DNA of 64,000 nt. Source: Neocallimastix lanati (nom. inval.). Taxonomy: Eukaryota; Neocallimastigomycota; Neocallimastigomycetes; Neocallimastigales; Neocallimastigaceae. Positions within the stretch are counted from its first letter, which is position 1. Each line of letters opens with the position of its first letter. Location of the stretch: contig JACVTC010000044.1 of assembly GCA_016946835.1 (NCBI GenBank), positions 310,001-374,000 of the forward strand, in the 5' to 3' direction. Below, piece by piece: positions 1-13,509 of the stretch. The notes beneath the pieces are model-generated. The model ran no database searches and was not told the origin of the DNA. It saw only the letters and a list, made by a program, of their open reading frames with translations. Position numbers and translations under genes: made by a program.

Positions 1-262
1 TAAAAGTTATTACTTTCTCCTTGCCACTTATGAAAAGATTATTGAAAAGATTAAATTATTGATAGAATATTCTATAGAAAAAGATATAAAATTAATAATT
101 GATGAAAAAAAAAAAAGAAACATATTAAAATTTTTATTTCAAAATAAATAATAATAAAGAGATACATTTAAAGATAATTTCAGATATCATTGATGAATGA
201 ATAATTTTTATTTCTCTTTTAGTATAAAATCAAAGATAAATTAGAATTAATATTTGGTGAAA
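1..262 (+). pseudogene. decayed 39-residue-type ankyrin gene fragment
   Basis: The first 150 bases read LLATYEKIIEKIKLLIEY and then SIEKDIKLIIDEK, the family signature of an ankyrin helix followed by the spacer module seen in the intact copies. The frame ends in TAA codons near 149. The homologous continuation (KIISDIIDE, then KLELIFGEN) can be followed in shifting frames up to the next ORF. It is the broken upstream part of the ankyrin exon that follows, or of a previous array unit entering from the left edge. Confidence 0.6.
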
Positions 263-2426
263 ATGATTAATTTTTATGATAATATTGAACTATTAAATGA
301 ATATGCCAAAGAAAATAATATTAGTTTGGATTTGAATGAAAATCAAATTAAATCGTATCCACTTTTATATGCCGCTTCCGAAGGGAATATTGAAATAGTT
401 AAATTATTAATAGATTATGCCAATGAAAATAATATTATTTTGGAATTAAATAAAAAAAATAAAAATGGAGAAAATTCACTTTTGTGTGCCACTCGTACAA
501 ATAATATTAAAGTAGTTCATATATTAATTGATTATGCCATTCAAAATGAAATTATTTTGAATTTGAATGAAAAAGATAAAAATGGATTTGATTCAATATT
601 TTGGACAATGAATTATAATAATCTTGAAATGTTTAAATTATTAGTAGAGTATTCTATGGGAAAAGGAATAAAATTAATAATCAATGAAAATGATATTGAA
701 GAATTAATTTCAAAAAATTATGACTTTGTGAATTTAAAGAATATTTCAGATATCAGTGATGAAATTATAGAATCAATCTATATAAATAAAAATAAAAATA
801 TAATTGACATAATATTTAGTGAAAATAGTTACTTTTCGAATGAATTTAATGAAAAAGAATTAATAGAAGGGCTGTTAGAAACTATTGATGATGGAGATAT
901 TCAAAAAATAAAAAAAATATTAGAGCATGCCACTGAAAATAAAATTAAAAATGATAATAAAATTAATCTTCTTTTAAAAGTCATTGATAATGGTAATAAT
1001 GATATAGTTAAATTATTCATTGATTATTTAAATGAAAATAATATTAATTTGGATTTAAATAGAAGAAATGAAAAGGGATGGAATCCACTTTCATTAGCAA
1101 TTTCTAAAAATGATATTGATACAGTTTATTTATTATTAGAATATATTTATGAAAATGAAATTATTTTAGATATAAATGAAAAAAATATAAATGGAAATTC
1201 TCTACTTTTAGAAGCCATTAATAGGAATAATAGTGAAATAGTTGATTTATTAATAGATTATGCCAATGAAAATAAAATTAAATTAAATATAAATGAAAAA
1301 AATATAAATGGAAATTCTCTACTTTTAGAAGCCATTAATAGGAATAATAGTGAAATAGTTGATTTATTAATAGATTATGCCAATGAAAATAAAATTAATT
1401 TAAATATAAATGAAAAAAATATAAATGGAGATTATCCACTTTTAGAAGCCATTAATAGGAATGATATTAAAATGGTTAGGTTATTAATAGATTATGCCAA
1501 ACGAAGTAAAATCAATTTAGATATAAATGAAAAAAATATAAATGGAGATTATCCACTTTTAGAAGCCATTAATAAGAATGATATTAAAATGGTTGGATTA
1601 TTAATAGATTATGCTAATGAAAATAATATTAATTTGGAGTTGAATAGCAGTGACCAAAGTGGATATTTCCCAATATTTTGGTCTATTAATTATGATAATA
1701 TTAAAATATTTAAATCATTATTGAAATATTCCATAGAAAAAGGAAAAAAAATAATAATCAATGAAAATGATATTGAAAATTTAATTTCAAAAAATGATAA
1801 AAATATTCGTTTAAAGAATATTTCAGATATCAGTAATGAATTAATAAAATTAATATATATAAATAAAAATAAAAATGTAATTGAAGTAATATTTAATGAA
1901 GATAGTTACTTATTGAAAAAGTTTAATAATTTTAAAGAAAATGAAAAAGAAGAAACTGGTAATGATACTTTATTGACATTTAAATGTAAAAAAGGTAATA
2001 TTGAAGAAGTTGAAGAATTAATTAACGAAGGAATGAATATCAATGAAAAAAATAAGGATGGAGATACGCCATTAATAATTGCATGTAAAAATGACAATAT
2101 GGATTTAGTAAAATGTTTATTGAAGCATAAAGAAACTGATATCAATAAGGAATCTGATTATGGTATTAATCCATTATTGGTTGCATGCTTTTTTAAAAAT
2201 AAAAATTTAGTGGACTATCTCTTAGATCATGATGCTAATGTTGATATACGAGATAATAAAGATAATTTACCACTACATATTGCATGCTATCTAAAGAGTA
2301 AGGAAATAGTCAAATCTTTAGTAAGCAAAAATAATAAATTAAGTACAGTACTTAACGAAGATGGAAGTTCACCAATCGATATTGCAACAGAATTACAAAA
2401 TAAAAAAATTCTAAAGATTTTAAATA
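263..2426 (+). CDS. ankyrin-repeat exon of ankyrin-protease fusion, unit 1 (5' end decayed)
   Basis: This is a long ankyrin array built of 39-residue units (117 bp) of the type YPLLxATxxNNIEIVKLLIDY followed by ANENNIILELNEKNxNG. The order is about four repeats, a spacer module (IKLIINENDIEELISKN ... IIDIIFSENS), about seven repeats, a second spacer, and then about five shorter C-terminal repeats starting GNDTLLTFKCKKGNIEEVE. The frame opens upstream, but the first ATG is at 263 and begins in mid-repeat. Intact relatives instead start MSFILNxFKGDYEN, so the N-terminus is lost and this start may not be used. Ankyrin repeats bind protein partners; the target is unknown. I end the exon at 2426 (phase 1) before GTAAAT. 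Ignoring that splice site, the frame stops at 2470 after a low-complexity tail. The protease exon follows about 500 bp downstream. Confidence 0.8.
1175..1408 (+). repeat. recent 117-bp tandem duplication of one ankyrin unit
   Basis: Two adjacent 117-bp copies (1175-1291 and 1292-1408) differ by a single base, which changes one Lys to Asn. They encode the same 39-residue repeat (NGNSLLLEAINRNNSEIVDL). Near identity of neighbours while other units differ shows very recent unit duplication inside the exon. Confidence 0.9.
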
Positions 2427-2565
2427 GTAAATATTTAAATTATATATATTTTTATATATTATTTATATGACTTTTAAATAATAATTTCATAAATTAATAA
2501 TCATTATATGCTAATTTTTTTTAAAATATATATAAATATATATATAAAATTTATTTTAAATAAAG

Positions 2566-2614
2566 GAAAAAAAAATAGGAAAAAATCAAATGATAAAAAT
2601 AAATACTCTAATAG
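2566..2614 (+). CDS. 49-nt linker exon joining ankyrin and protease, unit 1
   Basis: The proposed middle exon lies between intron 1 (2427-2565, GTAAAT...AAAG, with a GCTAAT branch-point-like site) and intron 2 (2615-2924, GTAAAC...ATAG). It enters in phase 1 and leaves in phase 2, encoding RKKNRKKSNDKNKYSN. The total 2164+49+1084 nt is divisible by three and open to the stop at 4008. An exon of the same length sits at the same place in units 3 and 4, and one 12 nt longer in unit 2. Confidence 0.65.
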
Positions 2615-2829
2615 GTAAACTTATTTATTGTTAATTTTTTTTTTATTATTATTATTTTATTTTATTTTATTTTATTTGATATATTTCATTTATTTTGTTT
2701 TAAATTAATTTTTTTTTTATTTTATTTTATTTTATTTTATTTTATTTGATATATTTCATTTATTTTGTTTTAAATTATTATTTTTTTTTTTATAAAAATT
2801 TAATAATTAATTTTTTATTTTTATCTTTT

Positions 2830-2862
2830 AATTTATATAAATATGTCATTTTCATTGTTTAT
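2830..2862 (+). promoter_or_regulatory. conserved intronic block (TTTATATAAATATGTCATTT)
   Basis: A block of about 33 nt lies 60-95 nt upstream of the protease exon and is nearly identical in all four units (also 13425-13460, 18590-18622, 34768-34800), although flanking homopolymers vary freely. It could be a splicing element of intron 2. It also resembles a TATA box, so an internal promoter for a protease-only transcript is possible. Confidence 0.4.
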
Positions 2863-2924
2863 ATGTTTAATTTTTTTTTTTTTATTTAAAAAAAAAAAAA
2901 AATTGGAAAATCATTATCAAATAG

Positions 2925-4008
2925 ATTAGATGAAATGGTTTTTTCAGATGAAAGTTTAATATCTTTTTCATCTTTTATTAAAAATATAATACGTTCAATA
3001 TGTTTAATACAGTTAAATAAATATGATCATAACGGAAACAACTCTGGTACAGGATTTTTTGTAGAAATTTCAATTCCATCAAGAGAACTCCCATTGAAGG
3101 GCTTAATGACTAATAATCATGTATTAAATGAAAGAGCTCTTAAACCCAATTCAATAATTAATATATATTTTCCTGATAATAATAATAAACATTATTCAAT
3201 ATCAATAAATGAGGAAGACTTTGTATTTACATCAGAATTAATTGATGTTACTTTTATAGAATTAAATGACGAAATGATAGAAAAAATTGATCCCTATTTT
3301 CTTAAACCTAGTAGTGAAGAAACTGAAATCAATGAATCCGTTATAATATTTCAATTTCCCAAAAAAATATTTTCTATGGCTCATGGAAACATTACTTCCT
3401 CTCATAGTTTTAATTTTCATCATAAGGTATCTACTGATGAAGGATCATCTGGTGCTCCTCTTTTGAATAGTAATTTTAAAGTAGTTGGAGTTCATAAATT
3501 TTCAATATCTAATGGAAATATTGAAACTGGTGTGAATATCGCTGTTAAATTCAGTGAGATTGAATTTGCTATCGGAATAGTATATTACAGTAAATTTATT
3601 TATGGAAATAAAAGAACTAGAAAATCAGTAAGACCATTACTTGATACTGAAATAGAAATATTAAATGAATATGGATTAGAATTAGGGATTTCCTCCAAAG
3701 AAAAAAAAAATTTAAAAAAGAAAAAAATATCATTACGTGAAATAAAAATCATAGAAAAATCGCTATTTCGTTGTGATTTATTTGGAAATTCTTTACTATT
3801 TTATCGAACAAATTATGCATGGTATATTACAATACTTTCCAAAGATAATAATATATCAATTTATAGTTTAGATAACTTAAAAAAATTAGATTGGTCTCCT
3901 ATAATTCCAAACACAAATGAATTAGATAAAAATATTCTTTCCAAAATTAACGAAAACGAATACATTTTAATTACATGGTTAAAGTTAACAGAATTAAGAT
4001 ATTTATAA
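2925..4008 (+). CDS. trypsin/HtrA-like serine protease exon of fusion, unit 1
   Basis: This is a PA-clan (S1/HtrA-like) serine protease domain. Counting from the ATG at 2935, the catalytic residues are His62 in LMTNNHVL, Asp104 in ELIDVTFIEL and Ser172 in GSSGAPLLN. GTGFF precedes the His strand, and VVGVHK follows the Ser as in HtrA folds. About 130 further residues form a second, unrecognised domain conserved in all copies (LLFYRTNYAWYITIL ... DWSPIIPN ... ILITWLKLTELRYL). No signal peptide is seen. The family homology starts 10 nt before this ATG, so the exon is proposed to be spliced to the ankyrin exon; a separate protease gene starting at 2935 is the alternative. The triad is intact, so it is probably active. 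Confidence 0.85.
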
Positions 4009-4390
4009 ATATTTTAGTTGAAATAATTCTACTAATAATACTAATATATTGGTGAAATATAATCTAGAAATAAGAATCTAGAATCAATAATCAATAATCT
4101 ATAATATATAATATATATAAAAATTAATTAAATAATAATAATAATAATAATAAAATAGAATATTAAATGCGATGTGTACACTACAAAATGCATTATTATT
4201 CAATTAAATTTTATTTATTATTTACTAATTTTTATGATTTAATAAAAATATTTAAAAAAACTCCAAAATATTAATTTAATAAAATAATTTTCCTTTTATA
4301 TTTACATACAAATTATTATATAATCAAATATTATAAATATTTATAAAACTTTAATGTAAAAAAGTTTAAATATTATGTTGAATTTTAACA
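4009..4390 (-). mobile_element. 3' flank of unit 1 and probable copia LTR
   Basis: After the protease stop comes AT-rich flank shared with the other units. On the minus strand, the pol remnant at 4490-6965 is followed by a purine tract (minus of 4391-4399) and then TGTTAAAATTCAACA starting at 4390, the expected start of a 3' LTR. The other LTR edge is not resolved (perhaps near 4165). Confidence 0.5.
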
Positions 4391-4434
4391 TTCTCTCTAC
4401 ATTAAGTATAATATAATTTTTTAATTATTATATA

Positions 4435-4465
<31 letters not shown>

Positions 4466-4489
4466 CAACTATATACAATTAAAGAAGTA

Positions 4490-6965
<2,476 letters not shown>

Positions 6966-7363
6966 GCGCACTAGCTCCCTTGTCTTGATAATTGAATGTT
7001 AGATAGAAAGATTGCTTTTTTTAGAAGAATATATCTACATTATTTTAGTAGAGCATTATATCTACATGGACACATGGTATGTACTCATATGCTAGGAATT
7101 CCATCATAAATATATTAAATGAAAGTATATGAGAAACTCTCTCAGTCTCCACTGTTAGGACATTATCTTTTCTATATTAATTAGGAGATTAGGAATAATA
7201 TTTATATAAAAGAGGGGTGGTGAAATACTTATTTGTAACTCTAGTCACTATATTCTGTAAAAACCTTTTGTTACGAAAAAACGGAAATGGTTAAAGGGCG
7301 AGATCGAACCAAGAGCCTTATGAATGCAAGTCCAAGCAACAGATATAATTTAAGAATTAAGAA
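6966..7363. other. gene-free stretch with moderate GC, possible LTR debris
   Basis: This is distinctly less AT-rich than its surroundings. It contains TGTTAGGACATTATC near 7155, a TATA-like TTTATATAAAAGAGGGG near 7200, and a tRNA-T-arm-like GGTTCGATCTC on the minus strand near 7300. This could be an LTR joined to tRNA debris, but no ends or folds could be confirmed. Confidence 0.3.
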
Positions 7364-7815
7364 AATAAAATAAAATAAAATAAATAGTAGAATATTAAAT
7401 AATGAAAGTACAGATTGAATAAAATAAAATAAAATAAATAGTAGAATATTAAATAATGAAAGTACAGATTGAATAAAATAAAATAAAATAAATAGTAGAA
7501 TATTAAATAATGAAAGTACAGATTGAATAAAATAAAATAAAATAAATAGTAGAATATTAAATAATGAAAGTACAGATTGAATAAAATAAAATAAAATAAA
7601 TAGTAGAATATTAAATAATGAAAGTACAGATTGAATAAAATAAAATAAAATAAATAGTAGAATATTAAATAATGAAAGTACAGATTGAATAAAATAAAAT
7701 AAAATAAATAGTAGAATATTAAATAATGAAAGTACAGATTGAATAAAATAAAATAAAATAAATAGTAGAATATTAAATAATGAAAGTACAGATTGAATAA
7801 AATAAAATAAAATAA
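7364..7815 (+). repeat. 54-bp minisatellite, 8 near-identical copies
   Basis: Eight tandem copies of a 54-bp unit lie at 7364-7795, with a partial ninth. Each ends in AATGAAAGTACAGATTG after an AAAAT-rich half. The CAGATTG landmark recurs at 7411, 7465, 7519, 7573, 7627, 7681, 7735 and 7789, exactly 54 bp apart. There is no ORF. Copies are virtually identical, indicating recent expansion or homogenisation. Confidence 0.97.
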
Positions 7816-8532
7816 ATAAATAAAAAGCTAAGAAAATAATAGAAAAATTATTAATTTGATTAATAAAAGTAAAATTTGAAAATAAAAATAAAAAAAATAT
7901 TAATACTATTTTGAAAATAAATTTTAACCATTTCCTTTTTTTATATTATTATATAAAATTTAATAATAATTTATCTTAAATAATAGTTAATTTTTAAAGT
8001 TAAGAGTTTTTCAAATTTTAATATTATTGTTATTATTTAGATATTATTCTGATAATTCTTTCATTTCTATTTAATTATTTTTTATTTTTTTTTTTTTTTT
8101 TATTTTAAAAAGAAATAATAATAAATAAATTTTATGTCGATACTATGCCAAAATAACAAATAATATATAAATAAATATTATTTTTAAATTTAAAAATAAC
8201 GATTTTTTTCTTTAAAAATAATAATAATAATAATAAATAAATAAATAAATAAATAAATTAATAAATAAGTAAAAATTAAAATAAAATTTACAAAGAATTT
8301 TTACCATTTTTTTTTAATTTTTAAAAATTTATTTTATTCTATTATTATTTAATTTTATTTAATTTTTATTTTAAATCTTAATTCTGGAATAAATTGATTT
8401 AAATTCTAAAAAATTATATTTAAATTTAATAAATAAAAAATAAATAATCAATAATCAATAATCATTAATTGAGAAATGAACTTGATAGTAAATTAAGACA
8501 TATAAATATAAAAATTTATTTTAAATAATAAA
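7816..8532. other. array spacer, copy A
   Basis: No gene is seen. The segment is recognisably the same spacer as 20840-21370 and 27950-28400 (shared AATAATTTATCTTAAATAAT, then ACTCTTTCATTTCTATCTAA-like text). It is part of the repeated unit of the array. Confidence 0.6.
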
Positions 8533-8661
8533 ATAGCCTTAGAATATATTAATACTGAAAAAATACTTGCAGATCCTCTAACAAAAGATTTCAACCCCTC
8601 AAAAATGACAAAATATAAAGATCAAATATTTAACAAACAAACATTCTGGTTTGAGGGGGAA
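8533..8661 (+). pseudogene. copia RNase H C-terminal stub with polypurine tract
   Basis: This plus-strand fragment reads IALEYINTEKILADPLTK, the C-terminal end of a copia RNase H. It is followed at 8651-8661 by the polypurine tract TTGAGGGGGAA that primes plus-strand synthesis. It is truncated at its 5' side. Confidence 0.85.
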
Positions 8662-8925
8662 TGTAAGAATATAATGAAGTTTGATTATAATAAATGTCAA
8701 AGTTATATTGAAATAATCTTGTTATTAAAATAAATTAAATTTAATATATAATAATATATTTGAAATATATTATTTTCTCGTTGTTAATAAATTTCATTAT
8801 TTGGTATAAAAGTCACATCACAATTAGTATAAATATTCATGTAAATCTCTTAATTTTGTAAATTGTAATTGTCTATTATAATAAAATAAACTTTATTAAT
8901 ATTAAAACATTAAATCAAATAATAA
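8662..8925 (+). mobile_element. copia LTR adjoining the RNase H stub
   Basis: It starts TGTAAGAATATAATG directly after the polypurine tract, as a 3' LTR should, and contains a TATA-like GGTATAAAAG. The right end is uncertain (about 8915-8930). Confidence 0.6.
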
Positions 8926-8943
8926 ATAGTTTAAATAATATAA

Positions 8944-8979
8944 ATGGATGATACATATAATAAATCAGATATAATTTTG
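8944..8979 (+). promoter_or_regulatory. conserved leader exon / upstream ORF, unit 2
   Basis: The block ATGGATGATACATATAATAA through ATTTTG is followed by GTAAAA, a 5' splice site, and lies about 480 bp before the ankyrin exon. It recurs before unit 3 (16168), unit 4 (28749) and in decayed form at 20233 and 26023. In units 2 and 3, splicing to the AAG just before GATGTCATTTATTTTG would make a short upstream frame (MDDTYNKSDIIL...) that overlaps the ankyrin ATG out of frame. It is probably a 5' leader exon; 8980-9455 would then be its intron and holds no other gene. Confidence 0.45.
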
Positions 8980-9455
8980 GTAAAAAAAAAAACATAAAAT
9001 AATATAATATAGTTTAATTTAATATAGTTTAATATAATATAGTTTAATATAATGGAGTTTAATATAATAGAGTTTAATATAATAGAGTTTAATTTAATCT
9101 AAATAATTTAATTTATTTTAATTTTACATTATATATTGTAATATATTACAATATATAGTGAAAATAATAAAAAAAATTAAATTAAAAAAAAAAGTAAAAT
9201 AAAAAAATTATCTTAAAATATATATACATGAAATAAAACTATATTTAAATATATTTTTATAAATTATAATACGAAATATTTTATATGTTATAATTTTAAA
9301 ATTTAATAAATAAAAGAATAAATAAATAAATAAATGAATGAATGAATGAATAAAAAAAAAAAAGAAATGATTACATTGAAGAATAAAATAGAAAATTATA
9401 TATTAATTATTTCTATTTAAAATACAAATGTTTATGTAATAAAAAAGAAAAAAGG

Positions 9456-12400
9456 ATGTCATTTATTTTGAATTATTTTAAAGGAGATTATGAAAATTTT
9501 TTTGATACCATTCGAATTAACGATATTAAAAATGTAAAAGATATATTAGATAAGGCCACTGAAAATAAAGAAATATTGAATTTGAATGGAAAAGGTAAAC
9601 ATGGATGGTATCCACTTTTAATTGCTATTAATAATAATGATATTGAAATGGTTAAATTATTAATGGATTATGCCAATGAAAATAATATTATTTTCGAATT
9701 GAATGAAAAAAATGAATTTGGAGATTACCCACTTTTATATGCAACTTTTGAAGATAATGTTGAAATAGTTAAATTATTAATTGATTATGCCAATAAAAAT
9801 AATATTGTCCTGGAAATAAATGAAAAAGAAAATGAATATGAAATTTATCCACTTATATATGCCACTTCTAAAGAGAATATTGAAATAGTTAAATTATTAT
9901 TGGATTATGCTAATAAAAATAATATTATTTTGAAAATAAATGAAAAAGAAAATAAATATGATATTTATCCACTTTTAATTGCAGTTGATAATAATAGTAT
10001 TGAAATGGTTCAATTATTAATGGATTATGCCAATAAAAATAATATTATTTTGGAAATAAATGAAAAAGAAAATAAACATGAATCTTATCCATTTTTAATT
10101 GCAGTTGATAATAATAATACTGAAATGGTTCAATTATTAATAGATTATGCTAATAAAAATAATATTATTTTGGAATTGAATAAAAAAGATAAAGATGAAT
10201 GTTATCCACTTTTAATTGCCACCAGTAATAATAATACTGAAATGATTCAATTATTAATAGATTATGCCAATAAAAATAATATTATTTTGGAATTAAATAA
10301 AAAAGATAAAGATGAATGTTATCCACTTTTATTTGCCACCAATAATAATAATATTGAAATAATTAAATTATTAATGGATTATTCCAATAAAAATAAAATT
10401 ATTTTGGAATTAAATGAAAAGGATGATGATGGAGATCATCCACTTCTTCTTGCCATCTATAATAATGTTGAGATGGTTAAATTATTAATGGATTATGCCA
10501 ATAAAAATAATATTATTTTGGAATTAAATAAAAAAAATAAAAATGGAGATAATTCACTTTTGTGTGCTACTCGTACAAATAATATTAAAGTAGTTCATTT
10601 ATTAATTGATTATGCCATTCAAAATGAAATTATTTTGAATTTGAATGAAAAAGATAAAAATGGATTTGATTCAATATTTTGGACAATGAATTATAATAAT
10701 ATTAAAATGTTTAAATTATTGGTAGAGTATTCTATAGGAAAAGAAATAAAATTAATATTTAATGAAAATAATATTGAAAAATTAATTTCAAAAAATTATG
10801 ACTTTGTGAATTTAAAGAATATTTTAGATATATGTGATGAATTTATAAAATTAATATATATTAATAAAAATGAAAATATAATTGATATAATATTTAGTGA
10901 AAATAGTTACTTTTTGAAAAAATTTAATGAATTTAATGAAAAGGGAAAAAAGGATAAAGAAATAATAGAAGGGCTGTTAGAAGCTATTGATGATAGAGAT
11001 ATTCAAAAAATAAAAAAAATTTTAGAGAATGCCACTGAAAATAAAATTAAAAATGATAATAAATTTTATCTGCTTTTAAAAGCCATTGATGAGGGTATTA
11101 TTGATATAGTTAAATTATTAATTGAGTCTTCATATGAAAATAATACTATTTTAGATTTAAATAAAAGAAATGAAACGGGATGGAATCCACTTTTATTAGC
11201 AATTTCTAAAAATAATATTGAAATAGTTAAATTATTAATAGAATATGCCAATAAAAATGAAATCATTTTAAATATAAATGAAAAAAATAAAGATGGAAAG
11301 AATCCACTTTTATATATCATTTCTTATAATAATTTTGAAATATTTAATTTATTAATAAATTATGCCAATAAAAATAAAATTATTATAGATATAAATGAAA
11401 AAAATGAAAGTGGTGATTATCCTCTTTTAATAGCCACTTCTAAAAAGAATATTAAAATGATTAATTTAATAATAAAGTATGCAGAAAGTTGTAATATTAA
11501 TTTAAAAATAAATGAAAATGATAGAAATGGATTTTATCCACTTTTAGAAGCAACTAAACATAATAATATTAAAATGGTTGAATTATTAATAGATTATGTC
11601 GATCAAAATAAAATTATTTTGGAAATGAATGAAAAAAATAATGATGGAGAGTATCCACTTTTAATAGCCACCTCTAAAAATAATATTGAAATAGTTGAAT
11701 TAATAAAAAGCTATGCAGACAGAAAAAATATTACTTTAGAAATGAATGAAAAAGATAGAAATGGATCTAACCCACTTTTAGAAGCTATTAAACATAATAA
11801 TACTAAAATGGTTGAATTATTAATAAAATATGCCAATAGAAACAAAATTCGTTTGAAAATAAATGAAAAAAATATAGATGGAAATTATCCACTTTTAATT
11901 GCCACTTCTAAAGAGAATATCAAAATGATTAATTTAATAATAAAATATGCAGATAATTATAATATTAATTTAAAAATAAATGAAAAAGATAAAAATAGAT
12001 CTTATCCATTTTTGGAAGCCATTAATAGGAATAATATTGAAATAGTTGAATTATTAATAGATTATGCCAATGAAAATAATATTATTTTGAGTATAAATGA
12101 AAAAGATAACGATGGAAAGTATCCACTTTTAATAGGCACTTGTAAAAATGATAATGATATAGTTGAATTATTAATAGAATATGCCAATGAAAATAAAATT
12201 ATTTTGAGTATAAATGAAAAAGATAACGATGGAAAGTATCCACTTTTAATAGCCACTCGTAAAAATAATATTAAAATGGTTAAATTATTAATAGATTATG
12301 CAAATGAAAAGAATATTGCTTTGGAATTAAATAGCAGTGACCATAGAGGATATTTCCCAATATTTTGGTCTATGAATCATAATAATATAGACATGTTTAA

Positions 12401-13086
12401 ATTGTTAATGCATTATGCTGAAAAAAAGGAGATAAAATTAATAATAAATGAAAATGATATATATTTAAAGGATATTTCAAATTTTGATATTGAATTTATA
12501 GAATTAATTTATTTATATAAAAATAAAAATGTAATTGAAGTAATATTTAGTGAAAATAGTGACTTATTGAAAAAACTTAATGAGTTTAATGAAAATGAAG
12601 AAGAAGAAGAAGAAATTGGTAATGATACATTACTGACATTGGAATGTAAAAAAGGTAATATTGAAGAGGTAGAAAAATTAATTAATAATGGAATGAATAT
12701 CAATGAAAAAAATAAGGATGGAGATACACCATTAATAATTGCATGTAAAAATGGCAATATGGATTTAGTAAAATGTTTATTAAAGTATAAAGAAATAGAT
12801 ATCAATAAGGAATCCGATTATGGTATTAATCCATTATTGGTAGCATGTTTTTTTAAAAATAAAAATTTAGTAGATTATCTCTTAGATCATAATGTTGATG
12901 TTGATAAACAAGATAATGAAAGTAGTTTACCACTACATATTGCATGTTATCTAAATAGTACTGAAATAATTGAATCTCTAGTAAGCAAAAATAATAAATT
13001 AAATACGGAACTTAATGGAAATTTAAATACACCAATCGATATTGCAACCGAATTACAAAATAAAAAAGTTCTTAAAGTTTTAAATG
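9456..13086 (+). CDS. ankyrin-repeat exon of ankyrin-protease fusion, unit 2 (most complete)
   Basis: This is the best-preserved array member: about 1210 residues open without a break. It starts at the family N-terminus MSFILNYFKGDYENFFDTI. About ten 39-residue repeats follow, then spacer module 1 (IKLIFNENNIEKLISKN ... IIDIIFSENS), about twelve more repeats, spacer module 2 (ending VIEVIFSENSDLLKKLNEF), an acidic stretch and five C-terminal repeats from GNDTLLTLECKKGNIEEVE. Helix-2 residues are extended by about six over a canonical 33-residue ankyrin. It has no signal peptide or membrane segment, so it is presumably intracellular. The exon is taken to end at 13086 (phase 1) before GTAAATATT; without splicing it would read an AT-repeat tail to 13151. 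Confidence 0.88.
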
Positions 13087-13096
13087 GTAAATATTT

Positions 13097-13141
<45 letters not shown>

Positions 13142-13218
13142 TAATATTTAAATAATAACTTTATAAATTAATTGTCATTATATGCTAATTTTTAAAATAA
13201 ATATATATATTTTTTAAG

Positions 13219-13279
13219 AAAAAGGGAAAAATGGTAAAAAAAAATTGAATAGTAAGATTAAAATTGATTACCCAAATAG
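13219..13279 (+). CDS. 61-nt linker exon, unit 2
   Basis: This is the equivalent of the 49-nt linker of the other units, exactly 12 nt longer and so still in phase. It reads KGKNGKKKLNSKIKIDYPN between introns 13087-13218 and 13280-13509. Joining 3631+61+1087 nt gives 1593 codons with a single terminal stop at 14596. Confidence 0.6.
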
Positions 13280-13338
13280 GTAAACTCTAATTTTAGTAAT
13301 ATATATATTATTTCTTTCTTTATTTATTTAGAATGTTA

Positions 13339-13342
<4 letters not shown>

Positions 13343-13387
<45 letters not shown>
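13343..13387 (+). repeat. poly-T tract in intron 2 of unit 2
   Basis: An uninterrupted run of about 43-45 T lies inside the proposed intron upstream of the protease exon. The other units have shorter T or TTA runs at the same place. Confidence 0.9.
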
Positions 13388-13390
<3 letters not shown>

Positions 13391-13509
13391 AAATTTAATA
13401 ATTAATTATATATTTTCATCTTTTAATATATATAAATATTTCATTTTCATTATTTATATAATTTATTTTTTTTTAATAAAAAAAAAATTGGAAAATCTTT
13501 ATCAAATAG

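Noticed and set aside
7285-7350. tRNA-like sequence on the minus strand (GGTTCGATCTC, TTGGACTTGCATTCATAA)
   Set aside because: T-stem and anticodon stem do not pair and no acceptor stem is found; at most a dead tRNA or tRNA-derived fragment.
7364-7815. CRISPR-like array
   Set aside because: The whole 54-bp unit repeats, including any would-be spacer; eukaryotic minisatellite.
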